Source: Gemmatimonadota bacterium (GTDB taxonomy: Bacteria > Gemmatimonadota > Gemmatimonadetes > Gemmatimonadales > Gemmatimonadaceae). From it: a stretch of DNA of 64,000 bases. A program made the position numbers and the translations under genes. The stretch covers positions 186,001 through 250,000 of the forward strand of contig JADJRJ010000031.1 in assembly GCA_016712265.1 (NCBI GenBank), given 5' to 3'. Below are positions 34,673-42,411 of the stretch, piece after piece (positions within the stretch are counted from its first letter, which is position 1; the number at the start of each line of letters is the position of its first letter). The notes under the pieces are model-generated. The model saw nothing but the letters and a program-made list of their open reading frames with translations, was not told the DNA's origin and ran no database searches.

Positions 34673-35410
34673 ATGGAACGCCTCCGAGGGAATGACACAG
34701 CCATCGCCAATCCCCCTTACTCGTCATTTCCGGAGGATGTTAACCTCAGCGCAGTTGAAGCGGCCCCCCGGGGCCGATTGCACCTCATTCCGCCAAGCCC
34801 ACTGAGCACCGACCGCGAGCCACAGGGAGCTGAGTCCGACCGCAGCGAATCCGCTCGGGGACGGGACGCGGAGCTGATCCGGCGGCTTCGGGTCGGCGAC
34901 GAGCGTGCGCTCGAGCAGCTCTTCCGGGAGCACTACGCGACCATGGTGACCGTGGTCCGGCGGATCGTCTTCGCGCCCGATGTGGCTGAGGAGCTCGTGC
35001 AGGATGTCTTCTTCAAGGTCTGGAGAAAACGCGAAGAGCTTGCCGAGATCGACACCTTCCGGACCTACCTCATCCGGGCGGCCCGGAACACCGCACTCAA
35101 TCACCTGAGGCGGCAGAAGCTGGAGCATGCTCACGAAGAACGTGAGGCGGTAAAGGGCGAGCCAATGACGGTGGAAGCGACGGACGATGGCGCGGCGGCG
35201 GGAGAGCTTGGCGAGGCGGTCTCCCGAGCGATTGATCGGCTTCCGCCCCGATGTCGGGAGGTGTTCCTCCTGAGCCGCGACACCGGGCTTACCTACGGCG
35301 AGATCGCCACCGAACTGGGGATCTCCATCAAGACGGTCGAGACCCAGATGGGGCGCGCCCTCAAGACGCTGCGGATCCTGCTGGCGCCATTCCGGCGGGT
35401 GGGGTCGTGA
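34673..35410 (+). CDS. ECF sigma factor (FecI-like)
   Basis: The ECF core is clear: region 2 has LEQLFREHYATMVTVVRRIVF and EELVQDVFFKVWRKR, and region 4 has LPPRCREVFLLSRDTGLTYGEIATELGISIKTVETQMGRAL. It is divergent to FecR, the classical arrangement for cell-surface signalling. The start is uncertain: the ATG at 34673 lies only seven bases from the FecR start on the other strand and leaves no promoter room, so translation may begin later in frame, for instance at the TTG at 34778 or further downstream. The C-terminal ~165 residues, from EPQGAESDRSE onward, hold all recognisable domains. It lacks a visible role outside the FecR system. Confidence 0.88.
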   Translation: MERLRGNDTAIANPPYSSFPEDVNLSAVEAAPRGRLHLIPPSPLSTDREPQGAESDRSESARGRDAELIRRLRVGDERALEQLFREHYATMVTVVRRIVFAPDVAEELVQDVFFKVWRKREELAEIDTFRTYLIRAARNTALNHLRRQKLEHAHEEREAVKGEPMTVEATDDGAAAGELGEAVSRAIDRLPPRCREVFLLSRDTGLTYGEIATELGISIKTVETQMGRALKTLRILLAPFRRVGS

Positions 35411-35465
35411 GCCACTGTCTCGCGCGTCAGGGTGGCGTGGGGCCCTGGCGTGTCACTGACGTACG

Positions 35466-36281
35466 ATGAAACGGCGCGTTCTCCTCCTGACGGCCCTGAC
35501 AGCGGCGGCCTGTGTCGATCCTCCGACGGCGGCGAGTCCGACCGCGGCCGAGTCGACCGATCCGCTGGCGCTCACCTTCGAGCAGCTCGCGGAGCAGGCA
35601 CGAGGGGTTGGCGACGTGGCGCGGGTGGAGGGGTTCACGTTCGCCGCCCTGGCCGCGCGAACCGGGATCACGCCATCGATCCTCAACGTCCGCATCGGGA
35701 CGGTGAACGAAGCCTACGAAGCGTTTGTCAGCACCGTGGACTTCAACCTGGGAGCGCAGGTGGCAGTCCGGGTGCCGGCGCATCGGACCCTGACTGCCTG
35801 GCGGCGCGGGACCGATGGGGTCACCCGGATCCTGAGCCTGACCACGCCGAGTGATTCGTCGCCGATCCTGTCCCCGTTGTCGCTGAGCCCCCTGGGGCCG
35901 GCCGCCGCGCCATTTGCGGGGGCGAGTGCGCTCTATCAGGAGACGACGCGCATTACGTCGTTGGGCACCAATGCGGCGAATGCCCCGGTGACGGACGAGT
36001 TCTGGATGGCGCAGTCCGGGTATGTGAAGGTGCGCGAGGCGTCCTCCGGGGCGGCGTGTCCCGTGGATCCACTGAAGCTGGGCATGACCGGTGTGGCCTG
36101 TCGCCAGGCGCGGTTCACCGTGCGCTTTGACGTCGCCATGCAGCGGCTCAGCGTGCGTCCCTACACGTTCGCAGCTTCCGCGGTGACCCGCCGGGTCAGC
36201 CTGAACGCGGAGCAGGCGGTGACGGGCTTCAAGCTGGTGTTGAGTTGCGCGGTGGCCACGTCGTCGCGGGGGTGTGGCTGA
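35466..36281 (+). CDS. Hypothetical lipoprotein
   Basis: A 271-residue protein with a lipoprotein signal (MKRRVLLLTALTAAAC, Cys16). The rest is Ala/Thr-rich, with predicted beta-strands and two later cysteines in GAACPVDPLKLGMTGVACRQ that may form a disulfide. No catalytic motif or known family is apparent. It lies 55 bases after the FecI-like sigma gene on the same strand and could be part of that regulon. A strong hairpin follows it. Confidence 0.65.
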   Translation: MKRRVLLLTALTAAACVDPPTAASPTAAESTDPLALTFEQLAEQARGVGDVARVEGFTFAALAARTGITPSILNVRIGTVNEAYEAFVSTVDFNLGAQVAVRVPAHRTLTAWRRGTDGVTRILSLTTPSDSSPILSPLSLSPLGPAAAPFAGASALYQETTRITSLGTNAANAPVTDEFWMAQSGYVKVREASSGAACPVDPLKLGMTGVACRQARFTVRFDVAMQRLSVRPYTFAASAVTRRVSLNAEQAVTGFKLVLSCAVATSSRGCG

Positions 36282-36307
36282 AGGCGGGGGTCAACCGCCG
36301 GATGCCA

Positions 36308-36341
36308 ACGAGGGGGGAGCGATGAATCGCTCCCCCCTCGT
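36308..36341. terminator. Strong bidirectional hairpin terminator
   Basis: A perfect 16-bp stem (acgaggggggagcgat / atcgctcccccctcgt) with a two-base loop separates the convergent lipoprotein and metalloprotease genes. Neither strand has a long T tract; the stem itself is among the most stable in the window. Confidence 0.8.
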
Positions 36342-36370
36342 GGTGTCCAGCCATCGCGTACCGACGGGCG

Positions 36371-38962
36371 CTAGCGCGCCGGGTCGAGGACCCGCTTGAT
36401 CAAGGCGCGCGCATCCGCGATGTGTGCGCGGGTCGTGGCGTCGCGGGCGCGTCCGGCGGCGCTCGCGAGATCCCGGTCGAGGGCCGCGAGTTCAGCGCGG
36501 AAGACGGCGCGCACGTCGCTGGTCGCCCGGGCCGGTCCCACTTGCTGGGCAAAACCTGGTGGGAGGCCGGCCGGCAGGTTCACCGGTGGCGGGTTGACCT
36601 TGGCGGCGGCGAGGGTGATGAACGATCGCTGCAGCTCACGACGGTAGGTATCGGACGCCGGGTTGGACGCGCGTAGTTCCGCGAAGATCCCGGTGCGCAC
36701 ATCACTGACAAACTCGGCGAGGGAGTACGCATCCGCCTTGTTCGACGCGAGGGCCTCGAACTCGACCAGGCGTTCCATGCGACGGTCATTCAGCAGGCCG
36801 CCCAGGATGCCGGCCTGCTGCTGGTTGATCCGGCGCAGCGCACCCTCGACCTCGATGCGGCGGAGGATCTCCGGCACGAGGAAGTAGGTGGGCGTGGCGA
36901 ACGCGTTGTCGTTGAGGAACTTGACGGCCTCCTTCTGCCGGGCGCGCGACAACGGGACGTAGCGTGGGCCGTCCTGTCCGACGTACTTCTCCTGTGCGTC
37001 GGTGCCGCCAACGACCCAGGTCACGTGGCGCAGTTCGGTGCCCCACTGACCGATCACCCGATCGTACACCAGGGTCATGTCGTCGAAGTCCGTGCCCGGC
37101 TGGCTCGTGGCCGGGACGATGAGCGGGACGATCTGCTTGATCGACTTGATCCCCCAGCCGGTGGCCTTTACCGGGTCGGCGTCGCCGACGGCCTCGCTGT
37201 GCGACGACTGGTCGGCGCCGCGGGAATCCTGGACGTCAAAGCGGAGCCATGGAGTGGCATCCTGCTCCTTCGACCAACGATCCAGCGTGGCCCATTCGTC
37301 ATCCGTGGTGCGGGCGGACGGGATCGGGGTGTAGCCCCAGCGGGTGATGTACTTGTCCCAGGGGCCAATGCGGGGGATGAGGTCCTCCAGCGCGATGTTG
37401 TCCTCGGGTTGGGCCGTGTAGTTGAAGCGCGAGTAGTCCATGATCGACGGCGCGTGGCCCATCTTTGCGACCCAGGTGCGCGAGCGCACCGAGTCCACCG
37501 GGTACAGCGAGCTGCCCTTCTGGTCGTGCTGGTAGCCGAGGGTGTGCCCGACCTCGTGCGCGACAACGAACTCGACGAGCCGACCCATGAGGTCGTTGGG
37601 GAACGGCCACATGCGCGCGCGCGGGTCCAAGTGCGCCACCTGGCTGAAATACCAGGTGCGCTGTAGCGTCATGATGTTGTGGTACATGTAAATGTCCGAC
37701 TCGAGGATCTCGCCGGTGCGCGGGTCGTTGATGTTCGGACCCTGGGCGTTCTCGATCGTGGACGGAAGCCAGCGGACCACGGAGTAGCGGGCGTCCTCGG
37801 GCGACCAATCCGGGTCGTTGGCCGGGGGGTCGGCGGCCACGATGCCCTTGATGAACCCGGCTTCTTCAAAGGCGGGCTGCCAGGCTTCGATGCCCTTCTT
37901 CACGTACGGCTTGAGCCAGTCCGGCGTGGCCGGGTCCACATAATACGTGATCGGCTTGATCGGCTCCGACTTGGCGGCGTTGGGGTCCTTCTTTTCCAGG
38001 CGCCAGCGCACGATGTACCGGCGATCCTGGGCTCGTTGCTCGGGACGCCCGTAGTCGATCTGGTTCAGCGAGAAGAAGCCGATGCGCTTGTCGTGCAGGC
38101 GCGGCATCATCGGCTTCTCCGGGAGCTTGACCATCGACCAGTGCAGGACGATGGACGACGTACCTGCGGCCGCCTGCTGGAAGCCACCACCACCGCCGGG
38201 CGCGGCCCCGGGCGCGGCCGGGATCGTGAGGAGTGCCTCCACCTCAACGTTCGTCGGGAAGGACAGCGCCTTTTCGATGAAGGACCGGTTCGGGTCCGGG
38301 TTGCCGCGGAACTGGTTCCCCGGGCCGATTTCCGTTGGGGGGGCCGTGTAGAGGCGCGTCACGTCGATGACGGCCGCGCTGTCCGGGCCGTACGCGTCGA
38401 CATTGAAGGCCCCCAGCACGAGGTCGTTGTTGGAGGCGCTGACCGCCTGCGCGATCGGCTGCCCCGGGTCCGACACCGTCTCGTAGGAGATGTTACGAAG
38501 CAGGACGCGGTTGTCGCGCCGTTCCCACTTCACCACACGGCGGGCCCCCAGTTGTTGGCCGCCGTAGCCGGCATTCACGGGCACGCGGGCGCCGCGCACC
38601 ACGAGCAGCAGTTCCTTGTTCATGGCCGCGCGCGGGATCTCGAAGAGCAGGCGGCTGCCCACGCGATGAACCTTGAAGAGCCCGTCGCGTGTCTTCGCGT
38701 TAGGCGTGACCACCCGGTTGTAGGGCCGTGGCGTCGGCTCACCCGGGGCTCCTGCGGCCGGGGGTTGTCCTCCGGCACCTGGGGGTCGTGTGGTGTCCTG
38801 TCCCGCCGGGGCCTGCGGGGCACCGGCATTGGGCCGGGCCGCATTGCCCGGCGCGACGGCCGGGCGTGGGGCGGGGGCAGGGGCGGGCTGCTGCGTGCTC
38901 TGGCAAGCAGCAATGGCCAGGGTGCCCAAGGCACCAAAAGCCAGCCGAATCCTGAGGGTCAT
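36371..38962 (-). CDS. Zinc-dependent metalloprotease (DUF5117/DUF4953 met-zincin)
   Basis: An 863-residue lipoprotein: MTLRIRLAFGALGTLAIAAC, then a Pro/Ala/Gly-rich linker of ~60 residues. The catalytic HEVGHTLGYQH starts at H469 (HExxHxxGxxH, three zinc ligands), and the downstream SIMDYSRFNYTAQP supplies the Met-turn typical of met-zincins. The N-terminal part (KVHRVGSRLLFEIPRAAMNKELLLV) matches the DUF5117/DUF5118 prodomain pattern and the C-terminal half the DUF4953 pattern, from memory. It should act at the cell surface or in the periplasm on proteins. It is followed by a hairpin, and the upstream region contains degenerate repeats. Confidence 0.9.
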   Translation of the reverse strand: MTLRIRLAFGALGTLAIAACQSTQQPAPAPAPRPAVAPGNAARPNAGAPQAPAGQDTTRPPGAGGQPPAAGAPGEPTPRPYNRVVTPNAKTRDGLFKVHRVGSRLLFEIPRAAMNKELLLVVRGARVPVNAGYGGQQLGARRVVKWERRDNRVLLRNISYETVSDPGQPIAQAVSASNNDLVLGAFNVDAYGPDSAAVIDVTRLYTAPPTEIGPGNQFRGNPDPNRSFIEKALSFPTNVEVEALLTIPAAPGAAPGGGGGFQQAAAGTSSIVLHWSMVKLPEKPMMPRLHDKRIGFFSLNQIDYGRPEQRAQDRRYIVRWRLEKKDPNAAKSEPIKPITYYVDPATPDWLKPYVKKGIEAWQPAFEEAGFIKGIVAADPPANDPDWSPEDARYSVVRWLPSTIENAQGPNINDPRTGEILESDIYMYHNIMTLQRTWYFSQVAHLDPRARMWPFPNDLMGRLVEFVVAHEVGHTLGYQHDQKGSSLYPVDSVRSRTWVAKMGHAPSIMDYSRFNYTAQPEDNIALEDLIPRIGPWDKYITRWGYTPIPSARTTDDEWATLDRWSKEQDATPWLRFDVQDSRGADQSSHSEAVGDADPVKATGWGIKSIKQIVPLIVPATSQPGTDFDDMTLVYDRVIGQWGTELRHVTWVVGGTDAQEKYVGQDGPRYVPLSRARQKEAVKFLNDNAFATPTYFLVPEILRRIEVEGALRRINQQQAGILGGLLNDRRMERLVEFEALASNKADAYSLAEFVSDVRTGIFAELRASNPASDTYRRELQRSFITLAAAKVNPPPVNLPAGLPPGFAQQVGPARATSDVRAVFRAELAALDRDLASAAGRARDATTRAHIADARALIKRVLDPAR

Positions 38963-39068
38963 GTGTCGCCTGAAGGGGGTGAACGGTCCCGACGAGTGCC
39001 GGACTCGGGGAATCTACGGGCGGTGCTGGATATACGCTGTGGGTGTACGGACCATGCTGAGTGGCAAC

Positions 39069-39290
39069 GGCAACTGCCAGGGCGCAGTACGGGCAGCACG
39101 AGGAGCACGGGCGGCACGGGTGGTACGGCCCGGGGGCACGAGGCAAAGGGCAACTGCCAGGGCGCCGTACGGGCAGCACGAGGAGCACGGGCGGCACGGC
39201 CAAGGGGCAGGTGCAAAAGGGCAACTGCCACGGCGCAGTACGGGCAGCACGAGGAGCACGAGGAGCACGAGCAGCACGGAGAGCACGGGA
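39069..39290. repeat. Three imperfect direct repeats with short GCACGRGCRGC units
   Basis: Near-identical blocks begin at 39069, 39149 and 39220, so the period is ~80 then ~71 bases. Each starts ggcaactgcca, continues ggcgcagtac or a variant, and ends in a run of short units like gggcagcacg, aggagcacg and gcggcacgg. The third copy has extra aggagcacg units. Copy number varies at the small-unit level, as in variable-number repeats formed by slippage. Confidence 0.8.
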
Positions 39291-39339
39291 ATGGGGTGGC
39301 CCGCGAGGACTGGCCGCTCGACCATCCCCACCCTATCCT

Positions 39340-39391
39340 CGTGCCACGCGTGCCACGCGTGCCGCCCGTGCTGCTCGTACCGCCCGTGCTT
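39340..39391. repeat. Inverted block complementary to the direct repeats
   Basis: The run cgtgccgcccgtgctgctcg is the reverse complement of the agcacgagcagcacgg-like and gcggcacg units in the block upstream. Single-stranded DNA or RNA from this region could therefore fold into alternative long hairpins just before the aminotransferase start. Confidence 0.7.
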
Positions 39392-39426
39392 CACCAGTCC
39401 TCTCTTTAGTCCTTCTCGTCCTCCGT

Positions 39427-40761
39427 ATGCCCCGCACATATCCCCGCATCGTCACTCCCCCGCCCGGCCCCCGCGCCCGCGCCATCGTCGACCGCGACCG
39501 CGAGTGGACGGCGCAGTGCTACATCAAGGAGTACCCGCTGGCCATCGCCCGGGGGCAGGGGGTCATGGTGGAGGACGTGGACGGGAACCGATACCTCGAC
39601 TTCATGGCCGGCATCGCCGTCGCCTCGACCGGGTACGGCCATCCGGAAGTGGTGACGGCCATCCAGGACGCGGCGGCGAAGTTCCTCCACATCTGCGGGA
39701 GCGACTTCTACTACGAGGGGATGGCGGCGCTGTGCGAGAAACTCGCGGCGATTGCCCCCGGTCCCACGCGGAAGCGGGTCTTCCTGACCAACTCGGGGAC
39801 GGAGGCAACCGAAGGGGCCATCAAGCTGGCGCGATTCTCCACCCGACGGACCGCGATCATCGCCTTCAAGGGCGCGTTTCACGGACGCTCGACGGGAGCC
39901 GTATCGCTCACGTCGAGCAAGGCACGCCAGCACGCGGGCTTTGGGCCCTTGCTGCCCGACGTGCACCACGTCGACTACGCCTACCGCTATCGCTGTCGCC
40001 ACTGCGCCCACAAGTCGCAGTGCCACCTGGGGTGCGTGACGTCCATCGAGGAGGAGTTGTTCACCCGGCACCTCGCGCCTACCGATGTCGCGGCGATCTT
40101 TGTCGAGCCGATTCAAGGCGAGGGAGGTTACGTGATTCCCCCGCCAGGATTCCTCGCCGGGTTGCGCGAGCTGTGCGACACGCACGGGATCCTGCTCGTG
40201 TGCGACGAGGTGCAGAGCGGAATCGGGCGCACGGGGAAGATGTGGGCCTGCGATCACGAAGGGGTCGAGCCCGACATCCTCCTTACGGCCAAAGGCCTGG
40301 GTTCGGGGATGCCGATCGGCGCGATGATCGTGCGGGAGAGTGTGGACAAGTGGAAGAACGGCTCCCACGGCTCAACGTTCGGCGGAAATCCCGTGTGCTG
40401 TGCGGCGGCGCTCGCCACCATCGGCCTCGTCGAGAAGGAACTCATGGCCAACGCCGCGGTGCAGGGCGAGCGTCTGTTGGCCGGCGCGCGCGCGTTGATG
40501 GAGCGCCACGAATGCATCGGCGACGTCCGTGGACGCGGCCTGATGGTCGGGATCGAGTTCGTGCGCGACCGGGTCACGCGGGATCCCCATCCGGAGCTGG
40601 TGGACCGGATCGTGAACCTGGCGTTCACCCGAGGGTTGCTGTTGTTAGGCGCCGGGAAGAGCGCCCTGCGCCTGGCCCCGCCGTTGGTGATCGACGCAGA
40701 AGACGTGGATCGTGGCTTGGCCATGCTGGATCACTGCATCGCCGAGGTCTCTGCGCCGTAG
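39427..40761 (+). CDS. Class III aminotransferase (GABA/acetylornithine-like) with Cys-rich loop
   Basis: The ATG at 39427 (MPRTYPRI) follows the repeat block. The 444-residue PLP enzyme has EDVDGNRYLDFMAGIAVASTGYGHP, FLTNSGTEATEGAIKLAR, FVEPIQGEGGYVIPPPGF, CDEVQSGIGRTGKMW, the PLP lysine in LLTAKGLGSGMPIGA and GSTFGGNPV near the phosphate site. A loop with CRHCAHKSQCHLGC (C-x2-C-x6-C-x3-C) is inserted after VDYAYRYR; such Cys-bearing loops occur in archaeal-type acetylornithine/GABA transaminases and may bind a metal. It likely transaminates an omega-amino acid in amine catabolism. No pathway partners are near, so the substrate is open. Confidence 0.88.
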   Translation: MPRTYPRIVTPPPGPRARAIVDRDREWTAQCYIKEYPLAIARGQGVMVEDVDGNRYLDFMAGIAVASTGYGHPEVVTAIQDAAAKFLHICGSDFYYEGMAALCEKLAAIAPGPTRKRVFLTNSGTEATEGAIKLARFSTRRTAIIAFKGAFHGRSTGAVSLTSSKARQHAGFGPLLPDVHHVDYAYRYRCRHCAHKSQCHLGCVTSIEEELFTRHLAPTDVAAIFVEPIQGEGGYVIPPPGFLAGLRELCDTHGILLVCDEVQSGIGRTGKMWACDHEGVEPDILLTAKGLGSGMPIGAMIVRESVDKWKNGSHGSTFGGNPVCCAAALATIGLVEKELMANAAVQGERLLAGARALMERHECIGDVRGRGLMVGIEFVRDRVTRDPHPELVDRIVNLAFTRGLLLLGAGKSALRLAPPLVIDAEDVDRGLAMLDHCIAEVSAP

Positions 40762-40793
40762 ACGGCGCGCGGCCGGGCTGATCCTTGCCCCGG

Positions 40794-40832
40794 CCCGTGG
40801 GGGGCGCTCGCCTGCGCCTGCGCCCCCACGGC
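40794..40832. terminator. Hairpin between convergent genes
   Basis: The arms ccgtggggggcgc and gcgcccccacgg form a 12-bp stem with one extra G, separated by about 13 bases. It sits ~30 bases after the aminotransferase stop and ~15 bases beyond the end of the convergent lipoprotein frame, so it can serve both. Confidence 0.6.
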
Positions 40833-40848
40833 CAAACCGTTCGCCGGT

Positions 40849-42411
40849 TTACTGGTTGGGGACCGGTCCGGCGGTAAAGCGCGCAGCGATTTCAGCCGGG
40901 GTGAGCGCTCGTTGGTAAATGCGAACCTCGTCATACCGCGCATTCGCCGTCTCGTCGTCGGCATACTGCGAACGTCCGAGCCACATGTTGGCGTCCTGCA
41001 GCTGGGCGAGGGTCAGCGGTGTCTCAAATGCACCCTTGAACTGTCCGTCGCGGAACCACTGCACGCGGGTTGCCCCGCCCGTTCCGACACCGGGCTCAAT
41101 GGTCATGACGATCTGATAGTCTGTATTCACTGCGTAGGGCGCCACGGTATTGTCGACGGTGTGGAGCAGGCCTTAGGCGTGAAGGTTCCACTCCACGCGG
41201 TCCAGTGTGAGCCGTGCGTCCTGGGTCCATGACATGAAGAGGTAGTTCGTCGGCCCCGAGCCAAAGTCGAAAATGCGCGCCCAGATCCTGGGTGAGATCT
41301 GGCGGCCCCAGATCTCGATGGTCGCGCTGCTGTGACGGGAGAGGAGCCCCCCAGGCAGTGCCACATAGTCCGAGGCATTGCGGGCGCCACCGGCCATGGT
41401 AACGCCGCCCCCCTGCGCGACGGCGTCGCTTGCGCCTACCTCCACGATGGTCGCGTGAGCACCGCCAACATCGTCGAGGAGCGCGGTCCCGGCGCCTCCT
41501 GATTGCGCAAACGTCCAGCGGTGCGCCAGTCCAGCGGGAAACGACGTCGGTCCGGTAACCGTGATCGTCGCCGTTCCACTCCGACTCGGTGCGGCCGTCG
41601 CGGTCGCGATGACGCTTGCCGTACCAGGGCCCACGGCGGTCACGAGGCCCGACGCGTTGACGGTGGCGACGGCGGAGTTGCTGCTCCGCCAGGTCACCTG
41701 CTTGTTCACGGCGCCGAGGACGAAGGCGGTGAGTGGTAGCGCCTCGCCGACACCCATGGTGGCCTCGGCCGGGGACGCCGCCACACTGACGGCAACGGTG
41801 AGCGTGGTCGCCGCCGCTTTCGCGGGAACGGCGACGGACCGGGCGGTGACGATTGCCACGCCGATGCCGAGTGCGCTGGCCACTCCAGTGGCCGACACGG
41901 CCACGACGTCGGGTGCGCTCGACGTCCATTGGACGGCGGGGTTCGACGCGCCAGAGACGATCGCCGTGAGTTGGCGCGCCGCTCCGAGATCGATCGTGGG
42001 CGAGGTGACCGGGATCGCGACCAGGACCGGGACGGTGACGGTCACGGTCACCAACGCCACGCCCGTCGTCCCATAGGTCTCGTCGCGCTCCGTCACGGTG
42101 ATGGTCGCGGTCCCGGCGCCGACCCCTGTGATCATCCCTTCGCCGGAGACGGCGGCGACGGCCGTGTTGCTGCTTTGCCAGAAGCGCTGTTGTGAGGTGC
42201 AGGTTCCCGTGGGGACGCTCGTCGCATTGACCTGCGCCGTCTGCCCGCGTTCGAGCGGGACGCTGGCGACGGAGGTCGACACCGTGAGCACGCACGGGTC
42301 ACGGACGACAATCTTCTCACACCCCGTGGCCACCAGGGCCATCGACGCCACGAGGAGGGTGATCGCCGGCCGTCGGTCCGCTATCCGCGGCTGCGTGAGT
42401 CGCTGTGTCAT
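40849..42411 (-). pseudogene. BIG2/LamG lipoprotein interrupted by an in-frame TAA
   Basis: Translation from the ATG at 42411 (MTQRLTQPRI) gives a lipoprotein signal (ITLLVASMALVATGC), three BIG2 Ig-like repeats (each with a W-S-S-N/D-x-A-V core and 'VTAVGPGTASVIA'-type endings), then a LamG/concanavalin-like domain. The frame stops at the TAA 41175-41173 after RVEWNLHA. The same frame immediately continues without shift for ~108 codons to 40849 with the missing second half of LamG (WFRDGQFKGAFET ... MWLGRSQY ... YDEVRIYQRALTPAEIAARF). So one base change, real or a sequencing error, splits the gene. The upstream gene overlaps it by ATGA. Without the stop it would be a ~520-residue surface protein. 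Confidence 0.8.

Larger units (their letters stand above)
38963..39426. other. Intergenic region with degenerate repeats
   Basis: This 464-base gap lies between the divergent metalloprotease and aminotransferase genes. Its first 100 bases appear ordinary and should contain the metalloprotease promoter. The rest holds three imperfect direct repeats and an opposing complementary block (entries below). Open frames through it translate into Gly/Thr/Arg low-complexity runs with no domain. Confidence 0.6.

Noticed and set aside
34737..34805. Short frame of 22 codons after a GGAGG-like site before the FecI-like sigma gene, a possible leader peptide
   Set aside because: No run of regulatory codons and no attenuator hairpin follows; a chance frame is as likely.
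39069..39290. Possible CRISPR array
   Set aside because: The repeats are few, of unequal period and made of short low-complexity units; spacers are not unique, and there are no cas genes.
38790..40781. Plus-strand open frame of 663 codons spanning the repeats and the aminotransferase
   Set aside because: It lies in a different frame from the aminotransferase motifs and encodes low-complexity sequence only.
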